DNA of 64,000 nt. It comes from JBDWFY01 sp965275915 (lineage in GTDB: Bacteria > Pseudomonadota > Alphaproteobacteria > Rhizobiales > Stappiaceae). The position numbers and the translations under genes were made by a program. The notes under the pieces are model-generated. The model was not told where the DNA came from, ran no database searches, and saw only the letters and a program-made list of their open reading frames with translations. How positions within the stretch are numbered: position 1 is the stretch's first letter; each line of letters begins with the position of its first letter. This document shows positions 26,851-35,661 of the stretch, piece by piece. The stretch covers positions 186,001-250,000 of the forward strand of contig CBDHYI010000007.1 of NCBI GenBank assembly GCA_965275915.1, read 5' to 3'.

Positions 26851-27849
26851 TCAACGCGTCATGTCGACAAGCAGACGTCCCCTGACCTTGCCGTCCATAA
26901 TGTCCGAGGCGGCTGAGATAATGTTGTCAAAGCCGATGGTGGTTGTCAGCGCCTCCAACTTGGCAAGGTCAAGATCCTCGACAATCCGCCGATAGGCGTT
27001 CTCACGCCTTGCTTTGGGCGCCATGACACTGTCGATGCCGAGCAGCGAAACGCCGCGTAAAATCAATGGCGCGACAGTGGCCGGAAGATCCATCCCCTGT
27101 GCCAGCCCGCAGACAGAAATTGCGCCGCCATAGGAGATCATGGAGAACATGTTCGCCAACGTCGTGCTGCCGGCCACATCGATCCCGGCCGCCCACTGTT
27201 CCTTGTTGAGCGGACGCGGTTCGCCCGCAAAAACCGACCGGTCAATGACCTCGCCGGCGCCAAGGTCTTTCAGAAACGCCTCTTCCTCCGGGCGCCCGGT
27301 GGACGCAACCACCTGATAACCGAGCTTTGCGAGGATGGAGACGGCAACCGATCCGACACCGCCCGCGGCGCCGCTGATGACAATCGGTCCCCTGTCCGGT
27401 GTGATGCCATGATCTTCCAGGGCGATCACTGCCAACATCGCGGTATATCCCGCCGTGCCGATGCTGGCAGCCTGAGCCTTTGTCAGTCCGTCGGGCAGCT
27501 TGATCAGCCAGTCGCCGTTCAGCCGCGCGACTTCCGAAAACGCACCCATATGCGTTTCGCCAACGCCCCAGCCGTTCAGGACAACCTGATCGCCCGGCAC
27601 ATAATCCGGATGCTCCGAACTGATCACTTCACCGGCAAGGTCGATCCCCGGAATCATCGGGAACGTCCGCAAGACCGGCCCCTTGCCTGTGATCGCCAGC
27701 CCGTCCTTGTAATTCACCGTTGTGTAATCGACGCGGACCGTCACGTCGCCGGGCATCAGGTCATCGAGAGAGACCTCCTGAATGACCGCCGGATTGGGCT
27801 TTCGTTCGCCTTCATCGCGCGTCACCCAAATCGCCCTGAACCGCTCCAT
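26851..27849 (-). CDS. acuI: Acrylyl-CoA reductase type MDR oxidoreductase
   Basis: Zinc-free medium-chain dehydrogenase/reductase of the YhdH/YhfP/AcuI group, 332 residues. AcuI reduces acryloyl-CoA to propionyl-CoA with NADPH and takes part in DMSP and 3-hydroxypropionate routes in marine alphaproteobacteria. Seen here: VNYKDGLAITGKGPV, PGIDLAGEV, WGVGETHMGAFSE and the nucleotide-binding GAAGGVGSVAVSILAKLG. The group call is firm and the in vivo substrate is inferred. It lies 103 bp downstream of an MFS transporter gene on the same strand. Confidence 0.85.
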   Translation of the reverse strand: MERFRAIWVTRDEGERKPNPAVIQEVSLDDLMPGDVTVRVDYTTVNYKDGLAITGKGPVLRTFPMIPGIDLAGEVISSEHPDYVPGDQVVLNGWGVGETHMGAFSEVARLNGDWLIKLPDGLTKAQAASIGTAGYTAMLAVIALEDHGITPDRGPIVISGAAGGVGSVAVSILAKLGYQVVASTGRPEEEAFLKDLGAGEVIDRSVFAGEPRPLNKEQWAAGIDVAGSTTLANMFSMISYGGAISVCGLAQGMDLPATVAPLILRGVSLLGIDSVMAPKARRENAYRRIVEDLDLAKLEALTTTIGFDNIISAASDIMDGKVRGRLLVDMTR

Positions 27850-27952
27850 GACACCTCCGACCGTGTTTTCGACTGTAGCAGGAACGCACGGTGTCAGAAC
27901 ACGGGACGTTCGGCAAGCGAGGATTACGCCTTTTCATCCGAAGGTCGGATAG

Positions 27953-29197
27953 TCAGGCCGCCGCTGCGGCTTTCACCTCTGCCATCGGCGCTTCCTTGAT
28001 CGGCCAGTGGACAATTGCCGCAAAGATCCCAAGCGCTATACCAATCCACCATATCGCGTCATAGGAGCCGGTCTCGTCAAACAGTCTGCCGCCAAGCCAG
28101 ATACCGAGAAACGAGCCGATCTGGTGGGAGAAAAACACAAACCCGAACAGTGTCGCCATATAGCGCGGTCCGAACATCACCGCGACAAGACCGGACGTTG
28201 GCGGTATTGTCGAGAGCCACAAAAATCCCATTGCTCCGGCAAATAGAAGGATTGTCACGGGCGACACCGGTAACAGCACGAACAGAGTAATGACCACCGA
28301 CCGGGCGATATATATAAGCGCCAGAAAGATCGGCTTGGAATAGCGCCCGCCGATATAGCCCGATGCGAGCGCACCGACGATGTTACACAGCCCGATCAAG
28401 GCGATCGCCCAGGCACCCCAGACAGGGTCCATACCGCGGTCGACTATATAAGCGGGCAAATGAACCGTGATGAAGGCCACATGGAATCCACAAACAAAGA
28501 AACCGGCAACGAGCAAGACAAAGCTGCGATAGCCAAAGGCCTCCGTGATCGCCGCGATCAGCGACTGGGATCCGGCCTCCTCTCCCTCAGAGTCATTTGC
28601 ACGCCCTTGCAGAGGTATTGACAGCAACGGAATGAGCATCACCAGCGCTGCCATGACAAACAGAGCCCCCTGCCAGCCGACTCCGTCCTGAAGCGCCTGA
28701 CCAAGCGGCGCAAAAAGGAACTGGCCGAAGGAACCTGAGGCTGTGCCGAAACCGAAAGCGATGCTGCGTTTTTCCGGACTGACAACGCGGCCGAAAGTGG
28801 CCAGAACCAGAGAAAATGACGCAAAAGCGATCCCAAGCCCGATCAAAATGCCCGCCGACATATGCAGCCATAGCGGCGTCGGGGCCCAGGCCATGAGCAC
28901 CAGTCCGGTCGCGTACAATACCGCACCGAAGCTCAAAATTCGTGCCGTGCCGAACTTGTCGGCCAGCATCCCGGCAATGGGCTGGCCAAAACCCCACATC
29001 AGGTTCTGGATCGCCAGCGCCAGCGCAAAAGTCTCACGGCTCCATTCGCGCGCTTCCGTCACCGGGGTGAGGAACAATCCCAATGCGGCACGGGGACCGA
29101 AGGACAACAGACCGATCAAACATCCGCACGTGATGATAAACGGCACGGACTGCCAGAAAATCTCCGAAGAGGACGTCGCCCTCGAATGCGCACTCAT
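27953..29197 (-). CDS. MFS transporter
   Basis: Major facilitator carrier of 414 residues with twelve predicted membrane segments. The loop 2-3 motif is seen as GMLADKFGTARIL, and the N- and C-terminal halves are joined by a charged loop (RANDSEGEEAGSQS). The sequence style is that of the monocarboxylate/oxalate-formate branch (GPRAALGLFLTPV, SRETFALALAIQNLMWG); the substrate is unknown. GGAG lies 11 bases before the ATG. It is divergent from the LysR gene at 29669, with a family 1 repeat between. Confidence 0.85.
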   Translation of the reverse strand: MSAHSRATSSSEIFWQSVPFIITCGCLIGLLSFGPRAALGLFLTPVTEAREWSRETFALALAIQNLMWGFGQPIAGMLADKFGTARILSFGAVLYATGLVLMAWAPTPLWLHMSAGILIGLGIAFASFSLVLATFGRVVSPEKRSIAFGFGTASGSFGQFLFAPLGQALQDGVGWQGALFVMAALVMLIPLLSIPLQGRANDSEGEEAGSQSLIAAITEAFGYRSFVLLVAGFFVCGFHVAFITVHLPAYIVDRGMDPVWGAWAIALIGLCNIVGALASGYIGGRYSKPIFLALIYIARSVVITLFVLLPVSPVTILLFAGAMGFLWLSTIPPTSGLVAVMFGPRYMATLFGFVFFSHQIGSFLGIWLGGRLFDETGSYDAIWWIGIALGIFAAIVHWPIKEAPMAEVKAAAAA

Positions 29198-29282
29198 GGT
29201 GTGGCGGTCTCCGTATCACGTCGCTGAATCAGCAGGCCGTCGACCTGTGTCCCTTCCGGCAGCCCTGCCTGAAGGCGAGGTT
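29198..29282. other. Spacer before family 1 MITE
   Basis: Short spacer between the MFS start and the repeat. With 29552-29668 it makes up the non-repeat part of a 471-bp divergent intergenic region; the 29580-29630 part is A+T-rich and is the likely LysR promoter region. Confidence 0.35.
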
Positions 29283-29551
29283 TAGGCTCAGGACCTATTA
29301 ATTTCATCCATTCTGCGAAAGCAGATTTTGTTTTTGACAAGGCGGAAAGGCGCAGGAAACCGTCCGGTTTTCAAGTCTTTCCAACGCAGTCAGGAACACA
29401 ATATGCCTCGCCCTTCGGGTTTTGAAAGAAGTGTCCGCCTGAAGAAAACCAGAGCTCGCAAAGGTATCCAACCTTCGCTTCTCCCTGGTTCTCTCCAGTC
29501 GAATACTTCTTTCAAAACAGAATTGCATGAAATTAATAGGTCCTGAGCCTA
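29283..29551. mobile_element. Family 1 MITE, full copy 1
   Basis: 269-bp element, TA at both ends, terminal repeats of at least 25 bp starting GGCTCAGGACCTATTAATTT. Inside are two arms (GTTTTGAAAGAAG and CTTCTTTCAAAAC) that can pair around a conserved loop, and the module GGAAACCGTCCGGTTTTC. It is the reverse complement of the copy at 53792-54061. No intact frame is shared by the copies, so it is non-coding and depends on a transposase elsewhere. TA duplication and G-rich ends fit IS630-type MITEs. Confidence 0.85.
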
Positions 29552-29668
29552 GCGTGGCATGGCCGGTTATAGGTCGTCGAAAGTTATAATGATAATGAAA
29601 TTTATTTATCTATATTATCAGCATTACGCATGTTTTGCCGACTCACGGCGCAAAACGGGTCGCCGGAT

Positions 29669-30571
29669 ATGAATATCGAAGACATAAGGGCGTTTGTCAC
29701 CGTTGTCGAAGCGGGCTCCCTGGCCCAGGCGGCAAACCGGCTGAATTTGACACAGCCGGCCATTACCCGCCGTATACAGCGCCTTGAACAGGACCTGTCC
29801 GTTCAGTTGCTTGACCGGCTGTCAAAACCGGCCCGGCCGACACCCAAGGGACAGGAGGCTTATGCCGCCTGTCTGAAAGTACTCCAGTCAACGGAAAGCT
29901 TGAAGGACGGCATGGCAGGGAAACACAGGCGCGCCCGCCTGCGTCTGGGCATGTCCTACGGACTGATTGACGCCTTAACGGTTCCTGTATTCACAGCGTT
30001 TCACGCTTGGCCCGAGGCGCCGGCTCTTGAGTTGATCGCCGGAACCAGTCTCGACTTTCGCGCGCAGCTGAGCCGGACTCTGCTGGATGCAGCCATCGTC
30101 TTTCTGCGCGAGGAAAAACGACCTGATCCCAAGGAAAACGGTATCCTGCTTGGACGGGAACGCGTCGATTTTGTTGCGCCGACTTCGTTCCCGCTTCAAT
30201 CGCCGACCGATCTTGAAAGCCTTGCGCCCTACCCTTTCATCATCAATCCCGACGGATGCGGCTTTCGAAGCGGGCTGGAACACCGGTTGTTCCGGGCCGG
30301 ATTCGATATGAAAGTGGCGGCAAGCATGTATGGCGTACCGCAACAGCTGGACCTGATCGCCGACGGAGCAGGCATCGGGCTGGTCCCGCAGCGGCTGCTG
30401 AAAACAAGCCCTCATGCAGGTAGCCTCCGGATTATTGATGTGCCGGAATTCCGGGCCGCCCTGTCCGTGTGGCTGCTTTATGCGCCCCATATGGAGCCAT
30501 CCGAAAAATCCATCGACATCCTCGCGCGGACAGGACGGTCCGTTTATCATCGATCCGGTGAAAATCTCTAA
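29669..30571 (+). CDS. LysR family transcriptional regulator
   Basis: DNA-binding regulator of 300 residues: N-terminal winged helix-turn-helix (VVEAGSLAQAANRLNLTQPA, ITRRIQRLEQDL) and a C-terminal substrate-binding domain. The start MNIEDIRAF at 29669 fits the family; the frame is open 13 codons upstream. It is divergent from the MFS-acuI pair, which are natural candidate targets (inference). The stop codon is followed at once by an inverted repeat. Confidence 0.9.
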   Translation: MNIEDIRAFVTVVEAGSLAQAANRLNLTQPAITRRIQRLEQDLSVQLLDRLSKPARPTPKGQEAYAACLKVLQSTESLKDGMAGKHRRARLRLGMSYGLIDALTVPVFTAFHAWPEAPALELIAGTSLDFRAQLSRTLLDAAIVFLREEKRPDPKENGILLGRERVDFVAPTSFPLQSPTDLESLAPYPFIINPDGCGFRSGLEHRLFRAGFDMKVAASMYGVPQQLDLIADGAGIGLVPQRLLKTSPHAGSLRIIDVPEFRAALSVWLLYAPHMEPSEKSIDILARTGRSVYHRSGENL

Positions 30572-30581
30572 ATTACTGACA

Positions 30582-30609
30582 AAATTGACTTATTTGACTG
30601 AGTCAATTT
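30582..30609. promoter_or_regulatory. Inverted repeat after LysR gene
   Basis: Perfect nine-base arms AAATTGACT and AGTCAATTT around a ten-base loop, 10 bp after the LysR stop codon. The A+T-rich arms without a U run make it a weak terminator; it could equally be an operator. Confidence 0.4.
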
Positions 30610-30651
30610 AGCCGGACATCGGCCTTTAAATTTGCAGAATTATGTATTATA

Positions 30652-30670
30652 TAAACTCAAGATGAGCAAA
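30652..30670. promoter_or_regulatory. Upstream NAD-operator-like box
   Basis: TAAACTCAAGATGAGCAAA, an imperfect version of the palindrome at 30735-30753. Its core ACTCA-AGA-TGAG matches ACTCA-AAA-TGAG. The two box centres are 83 bp apart, close to eight helical turns. Confidence 0.5.
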
Positions 30671-30720
30671 AGGTGTAGGAAGAGCACCTGAAAATCAACC
30701 ACCGGCTTCTTGCCGGTTCT
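30671..30720 (+). promoter_or_regulatory. Two small hairpins in the nadA leader region
   Basis: AGGTG-taggaagag-CACCT (30671-30689) and ACCGGC-ttctt-GCCGGT (30701-30717), the latter followed by TCTTCTT. They lie between the two operator-like boxes. They could be a weak terminator after the LysR gene, or leader structures if transcription starts upstream. Confidence 0.35.
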
Positions 30721-30734
30721 TCTTACGTGCTAAT

Positions 30735-30753
30735 TATACTCAAAATGAGTATA
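30735..30753. promoter_or_regulatory. Palindromic operator upstream of nadA
   Basis: Perfect palindrome TATACTCA-AAA-TGAGTATA, 17 bp before the nadA ATG. Its left arm contains TATACT, a possible -10 element, so a bound protein would block transcription. The NrtR-type regulator at 22915-23883 is the best candidate ligand (inference). Confidence 0.6.
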
Positions 30754-30769
30754 AATGTGGAGAGAGGCC

Positions 30770-31852
30770 ATGACCATCAATCAGACTGTCGCTTCGGAAA
30801 ACCAGGTCACTGCAATCAAGCACGAGAATTGGCAGCACGATGGTGGACAACGGCAGCCCTCTCTCGCTTTCACCGAAGAGGTCGCGCGGGAGACGGCACC
30901 GATCTTTGAAAAGGTGAGGCACTTTATTCCGGCGATCGAATGGCCTGCCTATGCACCCTATATCTACGCCATCAACGCATTGAAAGAGCAGCGTAACGCC
31001 GTCATTCTGGCGCATAATTATATGACCCCGGAAATCTTTCACGGCGTCGGCGATTTTCTGGGCGACAGCCTGCAACTCGCCCGGGAAGCGCAGCGCGTGG
31101 ATGCCGATGTCATCGTTCAGTGCGGCGTGCACTTCATGGCCGAAACATCCAAAATCCTGTCTCCAGACAAAACCGTTCTGATCCCGGACCGGGAGGCCGG
31201 CTGTTCTCTCGCAGCATCAATTACGGCTGAAGATGTCAGAAACCTGCGGGAGAAACATCCCGGCGTTCCAATCATCACCTATGTCAACACGTCGGCTGAC
31301 GTAAAAGCCGAGTGCGATATCTGCTGCACGTCCTCCAATGCGGTCCAAATTGTTGAATCCATGGGTACGGACCGGGTCCTGCTGATTCCCGACCAGTACC
31401 TGGCAAAAAATGTCGCTCGGCAGACAGACGTCGAAGTCCTGACATGGGCCGGGTCCTGCGAAGTCCATGAGCGCTTTACGGCCGAAGAACTCCGCGAATA
31501 CCGGGACAGCGATCCGGGTGTGAAAATCATAGCCCATCCGGAATGTCCGCCGGATGTGGTTGCGGAGGCGGACTTTTCAGGCTCCACGGCCCACATGATC
31601 GATTGGGTCAAGGAAAACCGGCCCGAAAAAGCAATGCTTGTGACAGAGTGCTCCATGGCCGACAATGTGGCGGCGGAGACGCCGGATGTGACGTTCGTGC
31701 GTCCCTGCAATCTGTGCCCGCATATGAAAAGAATAACCTTGCCGAAAATCCTCAACAGCCTACTCTACATGAAAGATGAGGTTCATGTTGATCCCGCTGT
31801 GGCCGCCAGAGCCCGTCAGGCCGTTCAGCGTATGATCGATCTCAAGAACTGA
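30770..31852 (+). CDS. nadA: Quinolinate synthase
   Basis: Second enzyme of NAD synthesis from aspartate: condenses iminoaspartate with dihydroxyacetone phosphate to quinolinate, using a [4Fe-4S] cluster. The 360-residue protein has NAVILAHNYMTPEI, QCGVHFMAETSKIL, TYVNTSADVKAECDICCTSS, and PCNLCPHMKRITL, which contain the expected cluster Cys. The ATG at 30770 follows GGAGAGAGG; the open frame five codons upstream runs into the operator and is not used. First gene of nadA-nadB-nadC. Confidence 0.95.
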   Translation: MTINQTVASENQVTAIKHENWQHDGGQRQPSLAFTEEVARETAPIFEKVRHFIPAIEWPAYAPYIYAINALKEQRNAVILAHNYMTPEIFHGVGDFLGDSLQLAREAQRVDADVIVQCGVHFMAETSKILSPDKTVLIPDREAGCSLAASITAEDVRNLREKHPGVPIITYVNTSADVKAECDICCTSSNAVQIVESMGTDRVLLIPDQYLAKNVARQTDVEVLTWAGSCEVHERFTAEELREYRDSDPGVKIIAHPECPPDVVAEADFSGSTAHMIDWVKENRPEKAMLVTECSMADNVAAETPDVTFVRPCNLCPHMKRITLPKILNSLLYMKDEVHVDPAVAARARQAVQRMIDLKN

Positions 31853-31961
31853 GTGAATGTGAGACAGTGCCGGCGATTGGATGATCCCAATGGCTTTTGA
31901 TCGTCACCTGGGCGTCCGTTTCCGGTACCATCATTATCAGCAAGATTGAAACGAGTGCGGT

Positions 31962-33575
31962 ATGACCACCAATCACCCCTCCCTCAGTCCGGCGAAACCC
32001 CTGACCGGCATTGACGATGTTGTCATTGTAGGCGGCGGCCTGGCAGGTCTGTTCTGTGCCCTGAAACTGGCACCAAGACCGGTCACGGTGCTCACGGCGG
32101 CGCCAATCGGACAGGGAGCATCGTCGAACTGGGCTCAGGCCGGAATCGCCGCCGCCCTCTCAGAGGGCGACAGCGCCGATCAACACGCCGCCGACACGAT
32201 CACTGCCGGCGCAGGAATTGTCGAAGAAAAGATGGTGCGCCTTATGACGCGCGAAGCCAGTGACCGCGTTCACGACCTCCTTGCTTATGGCGTCCCGTTC
32301 GACAGGGATCTGGAGGGCCAGCTCAAGCTCTCCCGCGAAGCGGCGCACTCGCGGAAGCGGATTGTGGGCGTGCGGGGCGACATGGCAGGCCGGGCGATCA
32401 TGAATGCCATCATCAAGACGGTTCGCAACACGCCTTCAATTCGGGTCCTTGAAGGATATGTCGGTGAAAAACTGATGGTTGAAGGCCGCCATGTGGTGGG
32501 CATCAAAGCACGCTATGGTGACCGGGCCCGCATGCAGTTTCCCGCCCATGCGGTTGTCCTGGCCTCCGGAGGGATCGGTCATCTTTATTCGGTGACCACA
32601 AATCCCGGCGAAGCCAACGGACAGGGTCTGGCCATGGCTGCCATGGCCGGCGCTGTAATGGCGGATATGGAATTCGTGCAATTTCACCCGACCGCGATAA
32701 AAGTGGGTAAAGACCCCTCCCCGCTGGCATCGGAGGCCATTCGCGGTGAAGGGGCTCAGCTTGTAAATGACGAGGGGAGTCGGATCATGGAAGGCCTCCA
32801 TCCCGATCTCGATCTCGCCCCCCGCGATATTGTTGCCCGCGCGATCCAGAACGAAGTTATTGCCGGACGCGACGTTTTCCTCGACAGCCGGGAAAGCCTG
32901 GGCGCAGAGTTTGCCGATCATTTTCCTGCTGTGTACGCGGCTTGCGTCGAGGCTGGCATCGATCCGACGGCCGAGCCGATACCGGTGGCGCCTGCGGAGC
33001 ACTATCACATGGGCGGCGTCCTGACCGATGCAAACGGCCGCACGTCAATAGACAATTTGTGGGCCGCGGGCGAGACAGCCTCGACGGGCGCCCATGGCGC
33101 TAACCGGCTCGCCTCAAACTCGCTTCTTGAAGCCGTTGTCTTTGCAGCCCGTGTGGCCGAAGACATTCAATCCATCATGCCGCATCCGAAAATGCCGCAT
33201 TGGGACGGCAAAGTCGAAGAGACTGACGAGGAAGATCAGCCCGTAAGAGATGCCGAGATTATCAGCGAAATAAGGGACCTGATGGGACGCCATGCGGGCG
33301 TCGTCCGCAGCAGAGACGGCCTGGCACATACTTTGAGCCGGCTGATAGAGCTTGAAACCTCGCTCGACCGCCAGCGGGCCGTCCAGAATATGCTGCTGAC
33401 GGCAAAGATGATTGTGCTGGCGGCGCTGGCCCGCGAGGAAAGCCGGGGCGGTCATTTCCGCAACGATTTTCCAAAAAGCAATCCGGCTATGGCGAAGAGA
33501 AGCTACTTCACGCTCGAACAGTTCGATCGCCTGGCGACAGCATTTGCCGCCGAGCCAGCGGGGGAATTGTTATAA
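31962..33575 (+). CDS. nadB: L-aspartate oxidase
   Basis: First enzyme of de novo NAD synthesis: FAD-dependent oxidation of aspartate to iminoaspartate, which NadA uses. The 537-residue protein begins with an FAD-binding motif VVIVGGGLAGLFCALKLA, then SSNWAQAGIAAALSEGDS, the active-site region QFHPTAI and EAIRGEGAQLVN, and HYHMGGVLTD with catalytic residues. The C-terminal helical domain of the fumarate reductase family is complete. The gap to nadA is 109 bp, and its stop overlaps the nadC start (TAATG). Confidence 0.95.
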   Translation: MTTNHPSLSPAKPLTGIDDVVIVGGGLAGLFCALKLAPRPVTVLTAAPIGQGASSNWAQAGIAAALSEGDSADQHAADTITAGAGIVEEKMVRLMTREASDRVHDLLAYGVPFDRDLEGQLKLSREAAHSRKRIVGVRGDMAGRAIMNAIIKTVRNTPSIRVLEGYVGEKLMVEGRHVVGIKARYGDRARMQFPAHAVVLASGGIGHLYSVTTNPGEANGQGLAMAAMAGAVMADMEFVQFHPTAIKVGKDPSPLASEAIRGEGAQLVNDEGSRIMEGLHPDLDLAPRDIVARAIQNEVIAGRDVFLDSRESLGAEFADHFPAVYAACVEAGIDPTAEPIPVAPAEHYHMGGVLTDANGRTSIDNLWAAGETASTGAHGANRLASNSLLEAVVFAARVAEDIQSIMPHPKMPHWDGKVEETDEEDQPVRDAEIISEIRDLMGRHAGVVRSRDGLAHTLSRLIELETSLDRQRAVQNMLLTAKMIVLAALAREESRGGHFRNDFPKSNPAMAKRSYFTLEQFDRLATAFAAEPAGELL

Positions 33576-34441
33576 TGAGGCCGGATCACCTTCCCACCCT
33601 GCCAAGGCTGCTGATCGATGACGCGATCACAGCGGCACTGAGGGAGGATTGGGGCCGGGCCGGAGACGTCACCGGCCAGGCCACGATCCCGGCGGAAGCT
33701 CAAGCGGACGCAAAAATCGTCTCGCGTCAGTCAGGACGCGTCAGCGGGATGGATCTGGTGGAAAGCGTGTGCAGGCTCACCGACCCTTCATTGCATTTCG
33801 AAACATATGCTTTGGATGGTGATGAAATCACACCCGGTCAGACAGTTGCGAAGATCAAAGGCCCCGCCCGGGCTCTTCTCGCCTGCGAGCGGGTCGGCTT
33901 GAACTTTCTGGGACATCTGTCCGGCATCGCAACCGCGACAGCAGCGTTTGTGGAGGCCATCAGCCACACTAGGGCGAAAATCGTCTGTACGCGCAAGACG
34001 ACACCCGGCCTTCGCGCCTTTGAAAAATATGCCGTCCGCTGCGGAGGCGGCGCCAATCACCGGTTCGGCCTCGATGATGCGGTGCTGATCAAGGACAATC
34101 ATATTGCTGTTGCCGGAGGTGTCCGCACAGCGATCGATCGGGCCAGGGCCTTTGCAGGACATCTGATGAAAATAGAGATTGAGGTGGATACGCTGGATCA
34201 GCTCAACGAGGCGATTGAGGCCAGGCCGGACGTTATCATGCTTGATAACATGGACCCCGACATGCTTCGCACAGCGGTGGCCATTGTGAAAGGCAGCAAC
34301 ATCCTGCTTGAGGCCTCCGGCGGCATTACGCTGAAAAGTGCTGGAGCCATCGCAGAGGCAGGTGTCGATCTGATTTCAAGCGGCTGGATCACGCATTCCG
34401 CACCATCGCTGGATCTGGGGCTCGATATCGAAATGCAATGA
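33575..34441 (+). CDS. nadC: Nicotinate-nucleotide pyrophosphorylase (carboxylating)
   Basis: Third step of the pathway: quinolinate plus phosphoribosyl pyrophosphate gives nicotinate mononucleotide and CO2. The 288-residue protein has the PRPP and quinolinate binding residues in VCTRKTTPGLRAFEKYAV, GGGANHRFGLDDAVLIKDNH, IEIEVDTLDQ, MLDNM and EASGGI. The start overlaps the nadB stop by one base (TAATG), so translation is coupled. Confidence 0.95.
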   Translation: MRPDHLPTLPRLLIDDAITAALREDWGRAGDVTGQATIPAEAQADAKIVSRQSGRVSGMDLVESVCRLTDPSLHFETYALDGDEITPGQTVAKIKGPARALLACERVGLNFLGHLSGIATATAAFVEAISHTRAKIVCTRKTTPGLRAFEKYAVRCGGGANHRFGLDDAVLIKDNHIAVAGGVRTAIDRARAFAGHLMKIEIEVDTLDQLNEAIEARPDVIMLDNMDPDMLRTAVAIVKGSNILLEASGGITLKSAGAIAEAGVDLISSGWITHSAPSLDLGLDIEMQ

Positions 34442-34467
34442 AAGCAGGCGGGTACCGGACCCAAAAC

Positions 34468-35661
34468 CTAACTCCAGCCGCCTTTTTTGGTTTTGTAGAA
34501 AATATGCAGGCCGACTTTGCCCTGCTTGTTCATGGAGCGCGCCCAGCGCGGCCGAACGTATGTGGCATGGTAGTGGGTGGAGGCGCCGACTGTTTCCAGG
34601 TAGCTGTCGCCCTTGGTCACATCCTTGGACACTTTTTTGGCGAGACGCCAGGCCCGTTGCGAGTTGATCCGCTCCTTTTTGCCGTCGCAGGCAAAAGAGA
34701 ACTGACAGCGATTGCGCAGACGGCGGTTCTGGTACACCACCTTACAGATGGTCTTCGGATAAGCCGGGTTTCGAACCCTGTTCAACACAACCTGCGCCAC
34801 TGCGATCTGCCCGTTGACCGATTCACCGCGCGCCTCGAAGTAAACCGCCTCGGCAAGACAGCGCTGTTCCTTTGTCGAATGAACGCTCTTTGGCAACGCG
34901 ATCTTGGCCCACCAGTGCGGGTTGTTGGGATCTTCGACCGGTGGCGGGTCCTGTTCGTATTTTGAGAAGAGTGCATTGAACGGATCGTTGGCATTTTCAT
35001 GCAATGCGTCCGGTGCATAGGCGGAGACCAGCGAGAAGCTGGCCGCCGCCGCGCTGCGTGCCATCAGCACCCGGTCAAGATCCACTGTCTTGCCGTCCAC
35101 TTCCAGTGTCTTCTTGGGATCTTTGCTTGCAAGAACAGTGGCAGCCTGCCCCTTGAGCGGCGCCGGTTTTACGAAAGCGACACGGGGCAGGTGCTTTTCG
35201 GTGCCGTCGGCCATGATGTTGGCCATGCTATATACCGAACCGGCCGCATCGTTCACAGAGCGCCAGTCACTCGCCACCGTGATCAAACGCTTGCCTTTGG
35301 TCTGACGGTTAATCGGCATTTCATCGGGAATGACCCGGCTCTTGGTGCCGACAACCAGCGACTGCAGGCCGTTGACGATTGTCGGCCTGGCATTCCTGGA
35401 AGCGGATGTCACGGCATAGGCAGCGCCGTCTTTCGGAACGCCGGCACTGCCAAAGATCTGTCCGTGGACGGATTGTTGCGGCGCGGCTTCGATTACGCTC
35501 ATCCAGCGGAATTCTGAATCCTTCAGCTGCTGCACAAGACTGCCGGTATCCTGAAAATCAACCTGCCCGGGGAAGGTAAAATAGAAAGCGGTCGCCATCG
35601 CCGTTGTTGTGGCCAGATGCCGAAGCACCCCGACGGAAGCCAAATAGAAACGGCCAGCCAT
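34468..35661 (-). CDS. Cell wall hydrolase, SleB family
   Basis: Peptidoglycan-degrading enzyme, 397 residues, with an N-terminal signal anchor (about 10-30). The C-terminal Hydrolase_2 (SleB) domain starts near residue 280: RCLAEAVYFEARGESVNGQIA carries the catalytic Glu, followed by AQVVLNRVRNPAYPKTICKVV, CQFSFACDG and STHYHATYVRPRWA. The long central region (about 40-260) is unknown and may mediate wall binding. In this order such enzymes act in growth or division rather than in spores. It converges on nadC with a 26-bp gap. Confidence 0.85.
   Translation of the reverse strand: MAGRFYLASVGVLRHLATTTAMATAFYFTFPGQVDFQDTGSLVQQLKDSEFRWMSVIEAAPQQSVHGQIFGSAGVPKDGAAYAVTSASRNARPTIVNGLQSLVVGTKSRVIPDEMPINRQTKGKRLITVASDWRSVNDAAGSVYSMANIMADGTEKHLPRVAFVKPAPLKGQAATVLASKDPKKTLEVDGKTVDLDRVLMARSAAAASFSLVSAYAPDALHENANDPFNALFSKYEQDPPPVEDPNNPHWWAKIALPKSVHSTKEQRCLAEAVYFEARGESVNGQIAVAQVVLNRVRNPAYPKTICKVVYQNRRLRNRCQFSFACDGKKERINSQRAWRLAKKVSKDVTKGDSYLETVGASTHYHATYVRPRWARSMNKQGKVGLHIFYKTKKGGWS

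Noticed and set aside
34755..34790. GGGTTTCGAACCCTG as a tRNA T-arm
   Set aside because: It lies within the coding sequence of the cell wall hydrolase, and no acceptor or anticodon stems fit around it.
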